From Ladona fulva (Eukaryota; Arthropoda; Insecta; Odonata; Libellulidae), in NCBI GenBank assembly GCA_000376725.2, contig KZ308710.1, positions 463,647 through 527,646 on the forward strand: a stretch of DNA of 64,000 bases. The letters are read 5' to 3'. The notes under the pieces are model-generated. The model was not told the DNA's origin. It did not search any database and worked only from the letters and a program-made list of their open reading frames with translations. The translations under genes and the position numbers were made by a program. Below are positions 36,680 to 46,738 of the stretch, one piece after another; the stretch's first letter is position 1; each line of letters starts with the position of its first letter.

Positions 36680-39047
36680 ATTAAATTATACCGATAATAA
36701 TGGAATTTACTATGGTTGCTTATTATAAAAAGTAATTTCATCTCCTCATATTCTTACTTAATGTAACATTGCCATTGATCGTTATTTATTTATCATTAAC
36801 AGAAGTTCACTTTAAGTCTTAGTACTTAAGTATGTTCAATTTTTAATACCTCTATTGACGATTTAGTGATATCGCGTGTTTCATGGGAATCTGCATGTTT
36901 TAATGACTTGAGATTCATTTAACAATTTACGTCAGATCTGAACAGTTTCAACAGTCCTCCAACTTTAGAGCACCGAATATCTTCAGATGTTGTTAATGCT
37001 CGCAATACACAGGAGTATGTTACTCTAGGACGATAGCCCCACGAATAGATACTTCAAAGAGCTAGTAGTCATTGGACTCAACACCCACCGACTGCCAAAG
37101 AAATACTAAATTCCATTACCTCAACCATTATTAACATTACATTACCTTAACCGTTATTGTAATTAATACGGATTGTTCAAGAGCAAATTGATCGTCCTAG
37201 AAATGATTATAAGGAAGATGAATTTTGGTACTAAGTATTCGATAAATTAGTTTTAATTTCAATCCTAATATATGCAGCATGATTGATAAAATTCTTCCGA
37301 AGATGCCTTCTTGAAAAATTTGGGAAACGTTTCGAAATTACAAAGCACAAGGACCGTTGATTTGTTTTGAATTGATTGTATCTCAATTAATCAACATTGT
37401 ACCAAGTTTATTTATGTAAACAATTATGATTTCAAGAAAAGATATTTTACTAAAGTTTTACTAATAAATTATCTAAAAGATACTTGAAAGAAATCCTCAA
37501 AGAAAAAATATCAAATCTCAAAGAAACATTGTTTTCGGTAATTTAATTACTTTCAACCTCAATACATTTGTCTTTGCCACATGGTACTTTAGGTATGCTT
37601 CAGCCCTCGAATCGTAAGGTATTCTTTTACAATACTGAAAGTTTGCTTTAGTTTAGAGGTGATACGCATATAACTGTTGATACTAAACATGTTGATTAAA
37701 AGGTTTTAATGTTACGTGAATTGAAGGTTAACAATTTTTTTGTGTACACCATCATGAAAAATAAAATTGCGAAACTCTCCAAAGGTAAATCTCCAATGTG
37801 AAACCATTGCGATGAGATAAAATGAGTAATATTATGATGAAGTTGTACAATTTTTTTATTGTGGTGGCACATACATATATACAAGTATTAGCATAGCTTA
37901 GAGTCCCTGCTTCAGTGGGTTCTTTGATTCTTTTAAAGTGAAGATTAAGTCGTTTCTTATTTGCGGTATCTGCCAAGTATTACATCACCAATCAACTATA
38001 TGAATTACGTTCCATTAATAAAATAATTCTCAATACAGCTGGAATATTTTTGCATCTCTATTGCAGTGAATTATTATTACAATCCTAAAACTAATCCGAT
38101 TTCAATTCCATAATTGAAGATGGATATACGATGCTAAGAAACGAATGAAACTAACCTAATTCAATTTTACGAGAGGATTAACTTTCCAACCGGCCCTCAC
38201 TCTAATTTTCGTAGAATGCAGGCTCAATCTACCCATCATTAGCCATTATACATAGACATGATTTAACCTTGAAGATCTCTCTGTCTCAATTTATAGATTT
38301 TATGATACGTATCTAGAACATTCCAGGGGGCGTTATCTTTCCTGAATGTTTATAATCAACTCGTATTTATACATTGAACCTCCGAAAATTACAATCTATC
38401 ATTATTTTTAAGCTATAAAATCGAGAAACAATGAACATACTTGCGGAACAAAATACATTTTAAAATATGAAATATAAATTAAACTGAGATAACTCATCTG
38501 AGCGATCTGGGCTGGAAATATACATATTGTGGAGAACTGCGATTGAGGAAATCATACTTATTACGGTAACATCCTAGGCTTTATTGTACAACGTAAGTAT
38601 AAATAAAACACTGAAAGCTTACTGGAGTCTTTCTACGAAAAATGCATTATAAAAATTAATTAAATTGTCTTTATATCACTACGAAAACCATTAAAGAACT
38701 CCAATGGGCATGTTACAACTGTTAAATATTTTTTTCGTTATGTCTCCTATCCATATGTCTACTAGACACGAAAGTATAAGTTTTATAAGAAGGGCTGCAT
38801 ACATTTTCCCTCATCGCTATATAAAGTAACTCGGATAAATAGACTAGACCAATTTAGTTTCTAGTGAAAGGATGAAAAATGAGAATTTTTGGATTGGAAG
38901 TTCTGAGAAAAACAAAAATAAATCTTGAAAATCTACATTAATGAAAAAGGATTTTGCGCGTTTAAGAAACTATTTTAGAAATGAGAGAAAAAATATAATT
39001 TAGCGAGAAGAGAGTATGTTTTCATGCTTTGTGAAATTTGTTCTCAA
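36680..39047. other. Intergenic, no gene seen
   Basis: AT-rich. Short frames such as 37752-37976 (-) have no motif. Nothing recognisable. Confidence 0.45.
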
Positions 39048-39437
39048 ATTGATGAGGCGATATACTCAACGTGATAGGACGATACCTGGTGGAACGCCAT
39101 GACTAAATGAAAAGATCAGGACTTATTTTCCAAAACTAAATTTTTTAATGCAACTGGTTTCGGCCATACAGGCAACCCAACCCAAACCCAACGAGTTGGA
39201 TTGTTTGGAGATCATAGAAATTGTGTCGGCTCCGCTGAATTTAACAAACGAAATCACCTTTACCAATCTTTTCCCACTCCTTACCTTACCTGCAAAACTG
39301 AGTGTCCCACTATAAACTCTCTCAGTATCTCTGGTAGTGTACCTGATGATGGCTCTATGGCCGAAACAGGCCGAATTAAAAATCAGTTGTGGAATATACG
39401 AAGTCCTGATCTTTTTATTTAGTTATTGATGAGGCGA
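39048..39437 (+). mobile_element. Inverted-arm element with 13-bp target duplication (element 4)
   Basis: The direct repeat ATTGATGAGGCGA at 39048-39060 and 39425-39437 is exact and encloses 364 bp. Inverted arms lie at about 39100-39168 and 39356-39424; their outer ends read AAAAGATCAGGACTT and its complement. The right arm holds CTGATGA, T, hairpin GGC/GCC, GAAAC, AG, GCC (39343-39372). The left arm holds the same hairpin-GAAAC on - with a lost CTGA box. An asymmetric extension on the left (39061-39099) contains CCTGGTGG, the complement of the CACCAGG seen in the extension at 2765-2792. The long duplication points to target-primed insertion. No protein is encoded; the frame at 39201-39422 is a shadow. 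Confidence 0.8.
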
Positions 39438-39499
39438 GTCAAATTGTTACGCGGTCTAATGAAGACTAATGAAGAAATTCATTGATTCATTAACATATG

Positions 39500-39548
39500 C
39501 ACCCTGCAAGCCGCAGGGCAAGGGGCCTGTGGCAGGAGGTTTAAATAT
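39500..39548 (-). repeat. LINE-type 3' tail hairpin, copy 1
   Basis: On -, CCTGCCACAGGCC, then CTGCGGCTTGCAGGGTGC and ATATG: the same hairpin and follow-on as at 59025 and 63768, more degraded. Confidence 0.4.
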
Positions 39549-40003
39549 CCATTTACTTTTTAAGAAGAGAGAAGAGAGAGAAGAGAAAGCTGAATTTCAA
39601 ACAATACATTGCAAACTCTTATTCAAAATTATAAAAATTATATGACCGGCTTATTTTTCGGTATCAGAATTAATATTCGCGATGGTGGCAAAGAGAATTG
39701 GAAGCAAAGTCGCATACGCCCCTATTACTAACTGTATGACATAGGATTATCATGCAAACAGCTAAATATTTGCTAAGGTATGCATTATCCTTATGAACCA
39801 ATTCTAGAAAAAACGCAAGAAACACAGCAGTCCCAGGGGAATTGAAATAAAAACATTTACAAGGAGAAGTTCTGCAATAATTTATTGGATAACAAAATTT
39901 CCTATTATTTATTTATCAATAAATGGAAACAAATTTAGTACTCCTACAAATAACAGAGTCGTTTTACTTAATGATATACTAAATTACCCTTTTATTTTTT
40001 AAC

Positions 40004-40622
40004 AATAACTCTCTTTTTTCATTTATTTCTTCATTTGTCCGAATCCTCCACAGTCCGTTTTCATTTTGTACTGGGCCATAGATTTTTCTCATCACTTTCC
40101 TTTCAAACACATTGAGCATATCTTCCTGTTTCTTCGTAATAGACCATGCTTCACACCCGTAGGTCACAATGGGTCTTATGACTGATCGATATATTTTCAT
40201 CTTGCTATGTCTATACAGTAATTTTGACGCCATAAGCTGTTTAAAGGCAAAATAAACCCGATTTCCTGCGGTAACTCTATTCCTAATTTCTTCAGTTAAA
40301 TCATCATTCTGATTGACAACTGAACCAAGGTATTTAAATGTCTCTACTCCCTCAAAAGTAAAACCATCAATATTTATCTCGTCAGTTATATTATCAAGAT
40401 CCGTTAAGAAAATCGATAACTGGAGACCCACAGAGGGAAGACCAAGAGGCAGGCCTCGTAAAAGATGGAAGGATGGAGTGATAGAAGATCTGAGGAAAAT
40501 GGGAGTCAGGAACTGGAGGACCGTCGCTACTGATAGAAACGCCTGGAGAAGAGTCGTGAAGGAGGCCAAGGTCCACGGAGGACTGTAGAGCCAGAGGAAG
40601 AAGAAGAAGAATACCTCTCTTT
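40004..40622 (+). mobile_element. RTE-like LINE with 5' inversion (twin priming) and target duplication
   Basis: The - strand at 40017 to about 40407 encodes the RT C-terminal part: FKYLGSVV, then SKLLYRHSKMKIYRSVIRP, YGCEAWS, FERKVMRKIYGP, WRIRTNEEIN. From about 40408 the + strand encodes the final segment, GRPRGRPRKRW to WRRVVKEAKVHGGL, stopping at 40588, followed by a GAA-repeat tail. In RTE-type LINEs these two parts are contiguous in one orientation. Here the 5' part is inverted in front of the 3' part and about 40 residues between them are missing. AATAACTCTCTTT (40004-40016) and AATACCTCTCTTT (40610-40622) match at 12 of 13 positions and fit a target duplication. The element is 5'-truncated and dead, but its frames remain open, so insertion was fairly recent. 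Confidence 0.8.
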
Positions 40623-42339
40623 CAATGACGCTTATGGCAGGTACTAATGTAATCATTGACGTAAACTTTGCAGGGGGTTATACTCTGCGGAGTCCTCAGA
40701 GAGTAATCATCACTTAATGACTGCCGCAACAAATCTTTGACTTTGAATGAAAACAGTGTTTGATGTTGAAGGCACTTGGAGACTCGGAGTACTGCACCAG
40801 ATTGCTAGGTGCAAAAAGCAGAAAGTATACGCCATCATTTAAAAATTATCAGAAGCTATTCGGTGCATACCTTCGCTAAAGCCCTGGATTCCTGTTCAGT
40901 CGAAGAATTTATTAATTTAGCTGGCCTAGTGATTCATGTATGAATTATTAGAATACGAATTGAAGTCACAAAAGTATAGGAATAAAAGATGCGAAATAAG
41001 CATGCGGCATTAGTTTTATGAAATATAATGATTTTTAAACTATAATCTCATTCGAAATACAAAGGCAAGAATAATAGATGGCAGAAATTTAGCATTAATA
41101 CGATCTTTAAAAAAAGAAACAAAACTGCGAGCTTGACCTTCACATTCCAAACGTATTCATCTTTTTTCAGACGCATATATGCATTGTATATGCGTCTGAA
41201 CGATTTACGTCCAAAATATATTCCGTTCTCAGCCAATTTTGATATCACTGCTAGGAGCACGGGTTTGCTAGACTCTGCTTATGCAATGGAGTAAAATACT
41301 TCAAACCTGTAAAAACTAGTAAAACTAGTAGTACTAAAATAGTAATGATATTCTCCTATTATTATAGAAAGGTTTTACCTGTTTTTCAATTTACAAATAA
41401 AATAATAATCTTATATCATATTTGAACCTAAAAAAGTCAACTGATTTTTAAAAACCGTAATTTCGCTGGTAATCTTTCACTGTTGCTGCATATCCTTATA
41501 TTTCATTCCAAAAGGAATCAATATTGATTGGTTGAGAGCGGTTTAGGCGTCACAATAAAAGATCGAAATTAGAATTTCAACTACTCAATCCTGTTCCAAA
41601 ATGACGATACATGGTCTAAGAAAAATCATTAGTTGTTATAAGTATTACAGCGAAAATACATTCGTCGCCTCAAACGGTTACTAAGACTCAAAAGGCCGCC
41701 CTATGATGATTAAATTTCAGAGGCATTATTTCATCGCGTTCTATGAAAGATTTCAAATAATATTCCTTTTTTTAATCGTTGAAACTGATCGCAATTCTTC
41801 CGAAAATATCAGGTAATGAAAGCTTGATTCGCTTACTTTTATCCTAATTTGTATCGCGGCAGAGATTTAAACAATACTTCGCCTAGATCCTGAAATGATT
41901 AAATTAAATTCTTTTGTGTGAAAAGCGAAAAAATAGGAAATGAGATCGGGGTAAGACCTTCGTAATTTATCAATAATTTGCACGATGTTAGAACACTAGT
42001 TCCGGAGCTATGAGATAGAAGTTAAAATAGTTAACGACTTCCAATTCAATGCTCACCTAGAAATATAATTCATAAAAACCCGGTTGCGTGACGCGCATTC
42101 GAGGATTCAAAGTCGAACATAGAGTAAACACTTGAAAGTTCAATCGGCTACGGAAAGATGGCGAGATGGAGTACTTCCTCAAACGAAGATCTTCCACGCT
42201 CCTTCGCTACCAATCTGCACACTAGTCTTCCTCACAAATGTAAGGTGAAGGATGAGGAAAACTTCGTGCTTTCAACATCTTCCTCGCTCTTGGAGTTGAA
42301 TATACTGTTGGCGTATTGATGTTAATTAAGAACAAGAAC
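40623..42339. other. Intergenic, no gene seen
   Basis: AT-rich. Contains the hairpin at 41166-41200. A GTTGAAACTGATCG block at about 41778 resembles the 3' half of the hammerhead-like motif near 9350, but it has no CTGA box and is not called. Confidence 0.4.
41166..41200. repeat. Perfect 14-bp hairpin
   Basis: TTCAGACGCATATA (41166-41179) and TATATGCGTCTGAA (41187-41200) are exact inverse complements around a 7-nt loop TGCATTG. Function unknown; it could be a palindromic repeat core. Confidence 0.5.
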
Positions 42340-42793
42340 CACCACATTATTTTTAAAGAAATAGAATATAAATCATCGAAACATTCACACCAAACTCAGG
42401 TTAATAAAGTCATATATCCTACCAATTCTGACATACGCGGCGGTAATATGTTGCAACACCACTAACAAAAACTTAAACAAACTCACCATCTTCTACAATA
42501 AATGTATACGACTAGCTGTGTGTAGCAACAAATTAGTTCCACTTAAAGAAATATTACGCCATCACCGGACTCCAAAATTCTCTGAACATTTACTGGCCAT
42601 ATGTAAAAAATTCTCTAGGAAATTGCAAACCATCAACAATCCCTTAATACAACATATATGGGACTATACACCAACTGTGCGTCAAAGAATGAAAAGGATC
42701 AAGGAACCCAAACGTATACTTACTCTGCTGGAGTCACACACCAAGAGGAAATGGGGAATGAAAAAAGAAAAAAAAAAAAAAAGCTGTAAATAA
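42340..42793 (+). pseudogene. Jockey-like LINE, RT C-terminus (5'-truncated)
   Basis: The open frame from about 42374 to the TAA at 42791 reads KLRLIKSYILPILTYAA, NLNKLTIFYNKCIRLAV and later FSRKLQTINNPLIQHIWDY. This is the usual end of jockey-clade RT proteins (thumb with PILTYA, then the NKCLR box and the NPLI box). The protein ends in a Lys run encoded by an A-rich tract. No upstream RT core is present, so it is a 5'-truncated copy. The downstream sequence (42794-42900) contains AGGTTAGGTTAGGTTAG and probably belongs to the element's 3' UTR. Confidence 0.65.
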
Positions 42794-42827
42794 TTAGTTT
42801 TAGTTATACCTTCATCATCTAGTTTAG

Positions 42828-42848
42828 TTTAGGTTAGGTTAGGTTAGA
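42828..42848 (+). repeat. Short TTAGG run
   Basis: Three perfect TTAGG units plus flanking partial units, in the presumed 3' UTR of the jockey-like fragment. TTAGG is the insect telomere unit; the run is too short to call an interstitial telomere. Confidence 0.5.
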
Positions 42849-42900
42849 TTACTTCAAATATAAGAGCCTATCTCCACTACTTCCTAAAATAATAAACAAT

Positions 42901-43479
42901 TCTATTAGCCTTATTCGGGGGTTATAACTGCCTTAGAGGGTTGCCACCGCTCATAATGACTTCCTTGAAGCCGATGAGCAACAAAACAAAAGGGTCAGAC
43001 CGACCACCAACTCTTCCTGCGAAATTAACTAATATTAATATATTTATGTTCTAGGGTAATGAAATCGCAACGAATGTATTACCTAACGCTGAGGAAACTT
43101 GTGGATTGATCAGTGCAAAGTAGGTATATTGAGGGAAATAGCTCGAATTTATGCAATAAAAATAAGCGTAAGAAAAGGTCCTTTGAATTCAAATAGGGAG
43201 CCTAATTATCCTATCAAAGCGGGTAAGATCTGATAGTAATCTCTTACCGCAAATTTCATTTTTCATCATGAACATGGGTCGTGATTCCGAGGATTGGCTT
43301 ATATTAGTTCTACAGCCGTCCTGTACCATGCAAATTGCTTAATTCCCTCAATATTCCTAACCTTAATACTGAACCTACTCTGCCTTTTAAAGTCTGACCG
43401 AGTATATGATTTCTCTGTATTCTTACCTTCCACCATTTTATCCTATTCTTCAGGGCCTTCAGCGGACCATGGATTATCA
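42901..43479. other. Unassigned; may include LINE 3' UTR
   Basis: The GC-richer stretch at about 42905-43020 (GGGTTGCCACCGC, GGTCAGACCGACC) may belong to the upstream LINE. Nothing else recognised. Confidence 0.3.
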
Positions 43480-44940
43480 TGCCTCTAAGTGTGCCCGATT
43501 AATATTTCTCGACTTTTTAATCAGGATTTCCACAGAACTCTCCCTTTGTTTGCTTGTCGAAGGATTGCTCGTAAGTTACTGCTCAGTGTTTTACAATCAT
43601 TAATGCTCCGTAACACCAAATTTCAATTGCATCTAATCTCCTCTTCTCTCCTGCTGCTACAGTCCATGTTTCACGTTCACACAAGAGAGTATAATACACG
43701 TTTATACAGTTTTTACAAACTTTTCCCTAAATTTCAAACTTCTTCCACTTGCTGTCAACATTTGTTTTTCTGTTATAATGCCCTTTACAGATAGAATATT
43801 CTTCATGTTACTTATCGTTTACTACGTTCATTGCTCGTGATGTTGTTACCTAAATAGCAGAATTCTTCGACTCGTTTAATGATGTCCGTACTTAATCTCG
43901 AATGGATATTATCCTCTCTTTCGTGCACAAGCCATTACTTTAGTTCCTTATTGTTCATATGAGCCAGTACTTCATCGTGTCCTTTTCTATTAACGATAAA
44001 GCTCTTGCATTGTCTTTTCCTTTCAGTGAGTATCGCTACATCATCAGCATATCGCAGCATGCTTATAGTTTCTCTTGGATACACTACTGTGTCCATAAAA
44101 CTCTACAAACAATTTACTAAACCACAAAAATACATAAAACGACAGGTTTCTTAGCAGCGCTCGATCTTCAGTTAATGTGAAACGTAGGTCGTTTCATTTA
44201 TTCATTTGTGGTTCAGTAAATTATTTTCCTCAAAGATCATTTTTGTCTTAATAAGTACTTCAAATTTAGACTTTATTCTGTGTCGCTGTATTCATTAGTT
44301 GAAGATCAGTAATGATAAACAAAAACCATTTCCTACTCTATTCCTTAATCTAGCTTCCTTGTTACAAACACTACACCTGATCAGTAAGGTTTCATATATA
44401 TAAAGAGCGCGAATAAGTTTTTCGGGGCATCGAACCGTAACATTTTTAGTTCCTGTATGCGTTCCCGTTCAATGAGATAAACAAATTTCGATTCGGTTCC
44501 GGTTTCGCACCTTCGCCTTTTCTCTCTCGCCTTCGTTGAACCGATATACCTATACAGACTATTGAAACACCAACCCCATCCATAATTTAATTTAATATTT
44601 TTAATAATTTCGGATCGGTTGAATCGGTTGATAAAGGTCTCCTTTACCATTATTATATATCCTTTTTTTAGGATTTGTAACATCCTCTTCTATGAGGGTG
44701 TCGTCATAGGCAAAATTTTTCTCAAGATTCATAAAGGCAATAAAAGTTGGCTGATCATTCTCTTCTCTATCATCTATCTTAGGGCTATAATACATGTTGC
44801 TTCTCGTTCATCACCAATCTCTACTCCTTCCGAAACTAAACTGGTCTTTATTTACATACTCTCCTCTTTCTTCTCTATCCACCAGAGAGAGAGTTCTCTT
44901 GTGAGAATACTGCTTGTTGATACGCAATGATGATCAAAGT
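43480..44940 (-). pseudogene. Decayed LINE reverse transcriptase
   Basis: Read on -, RT landmarks appear in correct order in broken frames. DQFSFGRSR (about 44846-44820) stands for the usual DQFGFRKGRG. PTFIAFMNLEKNF (about 44755-44712) is motif A; its second Asp position is not preserved. RYADDVAIL (about 44057-44027) is the catalytic YADD box, intact. EEFCYLGNNI (about 43872-43839) is the FKYLG box, and WTVAAGEKRRLDAIEIWCY (about 43675-43615) the C-terminal box. Several stops and frameshifts intervene. The palindromic element at 44101-44231 has been inserted between motif A and YADD. Short frames here on either strand are fragments of this relic. Confidence 0.65.
44101..44231 (-). repeat. 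Inverted-arm element with hammerhead-like core (element 5), nested in LINE relic
   Basis: Arms at 44101-44149 and 44180-44231 are diverged inverted copies containing TTTGTGGTTTAGTAAATT and TTTGTGGTTCAGTAAATT when read outward. The centre, read on - from 44171 to 44141, is CTGAAGA, T, an imperfect hairpin (CGAGC.../...GCT), GAAAC, CT, GTC. The layout is that of element 1. It interrupts the RT relic. No clear target duplication. Confidence 0.6.
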
Positions 44941-46424
44941 TAGGAATTGCTCGAAACAAGAGAAAATGATTTTGAGTCCATCTACATTGGTTATACAATG
45001 AAATGAACTTGAAATAGCATCATTCTAGCAATAAAATTTCGTTTCAGTAAATTTAATTACTTAAATTATACGCTTAATTGAGTAAAAATTAACGCTTAAT
45101 CACCAAATCAATTATAATTAAAACGCAATGGTCCTATCAATGGTCACCCGCCATTCATAGATTTAAGTATATGAACATTGGAATCACTTCTGCATTAAAG
45201 CCTTAAAGTAAAGGCCATTTACTTGCTTCTGGTACCGAATATGGGATCACGTACCTTACAAAGTGTTAACATTTCGATTGTGAGAGAGGTGACACCTCCC
45301 AGGAGAGATATAATGTGCACACATTAATTATTTAAGAAATATAAATAGAAAACCAGCATCAAGTTAACATGAATTAAAAAGAAAGCTTATATTCCGAAGT
45401 TTGAAAGATGCACAAAAACACTACAAAATTAAATATTAAAGAAAATTTAGATGGAAAAGGGGCGAACATTTTTTGTCTTCTCATAGGGGATAAAATTTTT
45501 AGTATACTTTCTCCCTTTCCCCTCATTTGATTATTCTAAAATTTTCCTTGCAAAACATAGTGAATATGATGATATGGTAAGATGATTTAACTTCTTTCTG
45601 ATGACTTATTGCAATAGAAAAATCTAGCAATGCTCTCTCGAAATTTACTTTCCTGCCATCATCCAAAATGGAAATCCAATCTAGATACGATTAAGTGCTA
45701 ATTCCCTCTCGTAAATGAGGAAATGATGAATTTTTACCTGATAAAAGTACGTAAAATATAATATACACGCATATATATAATAATTCTATATGATAATAAT
45801 ATGAATATGTATACTATCTGGTACTGGTGCGCACTTTAAGAAAATATTTAAGATCCGATTCGAACTCTCGTCGCTCTTTCATTACTCATTACAACATTTA
45901 TATCGTTTAAAATTTTTATATTATAAAAAGTTTTCATATTTTATAATTTGTCTCTTTAAAATATTTACTTAATAAAAGGTTATTGTTCCATGATTATTCT
46001 CTCACCACTTCATCTACACTTACGTTGACCTCGAATAACCTATAGACCGTAGACAAAACTACATCATTTTCTTTAGAAAGTGCCACAGGAAATCGCAACT
46101 ATGTGCATAAGTACGTGCAGTTATCACCTTTCCGTAAATTAAAAAGAAAATCATGATGATAGAAACGATTTAACGAAAATGATAGATTCGATTAAATTCC
46201 CCTTGTATTCCATCTTATAAGCTACTTATCTTATGAATTCCAACAGGAGGTATTAGCCAATTGTTTTTATTTCCCGATGTTTCAAATAGAAATTTAATGT
46301 TTTCGATTATCATAATTTCAAATAAAAAATCATTTAACATGCTAGTAGCAATCGATCCAGCTCTAGAGTAACAAAAACTGATAAAAAAGGTGTTTTTACA
46401 TTTGTAATAAGACTAAATTTAATG
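44941..46424. other. Intergenic, no gene seen
   Basis: AT-rich, no recognisable feature. Confidence 0.45.
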
Positions 46425-46738
46425 GCTTAAAGCTGGCATGTCAAACTGGAGGCCAACGGACCGCATGCGACACTCTACGTGATTTTTGTGGCCCGAGGCC
46501 ACGATGCTATGAAATAAAATTATAACAGAACGATATGTTTAAAACAATAAATTAATTATTTTAAATCTTTTAAAAAGCAAGCTTTTATATTTAATTAAAT
46601 TAATTACCTATATTCCTGCTTGCTCACTTCAAAATAGAATATTAAGAAAATTTGTAAGTGTGATGTTGCCCGTAAGAATCTTACCAGTCGCAGTAAATGG
46701 CCCGTTGTTTGAATGAGTTGGACACGCCTGGGTTAAAG
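46425..46738. mobile_element. hAT-type MITE
   Basis: The left end CTGGCATGTCAAACT (from 46433) and the inverse of the right end, CAGGCGTGTCCAACT (to 46730), are matching termini of hAT type (CAGGGGTGTCAAACT-like, followed by GGCC-rich subterminal repeats such as GTGGCCCGAGGCC). The flanks GCTTAAAG (46425-46432) and GGTTAAAG (46731-46738) match at 7 of 8 positions and fit the 8-bp hAT target duplication. The element is 298 bp without coding sequence. Confidence 0.7.

Noticed and set aside
39201..39422. 73-codon frame as a small gene
   Set aside because: It lies wholly within the inverted-arm element and reads through its right arm.
41757..41800. Additional hammerhead-like motif (GTTGAAACTGATCG)
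   Set aside because: Only the GAAAC-NN-ATC half is present; no CTGANGA box, hairpin or inverted arm.
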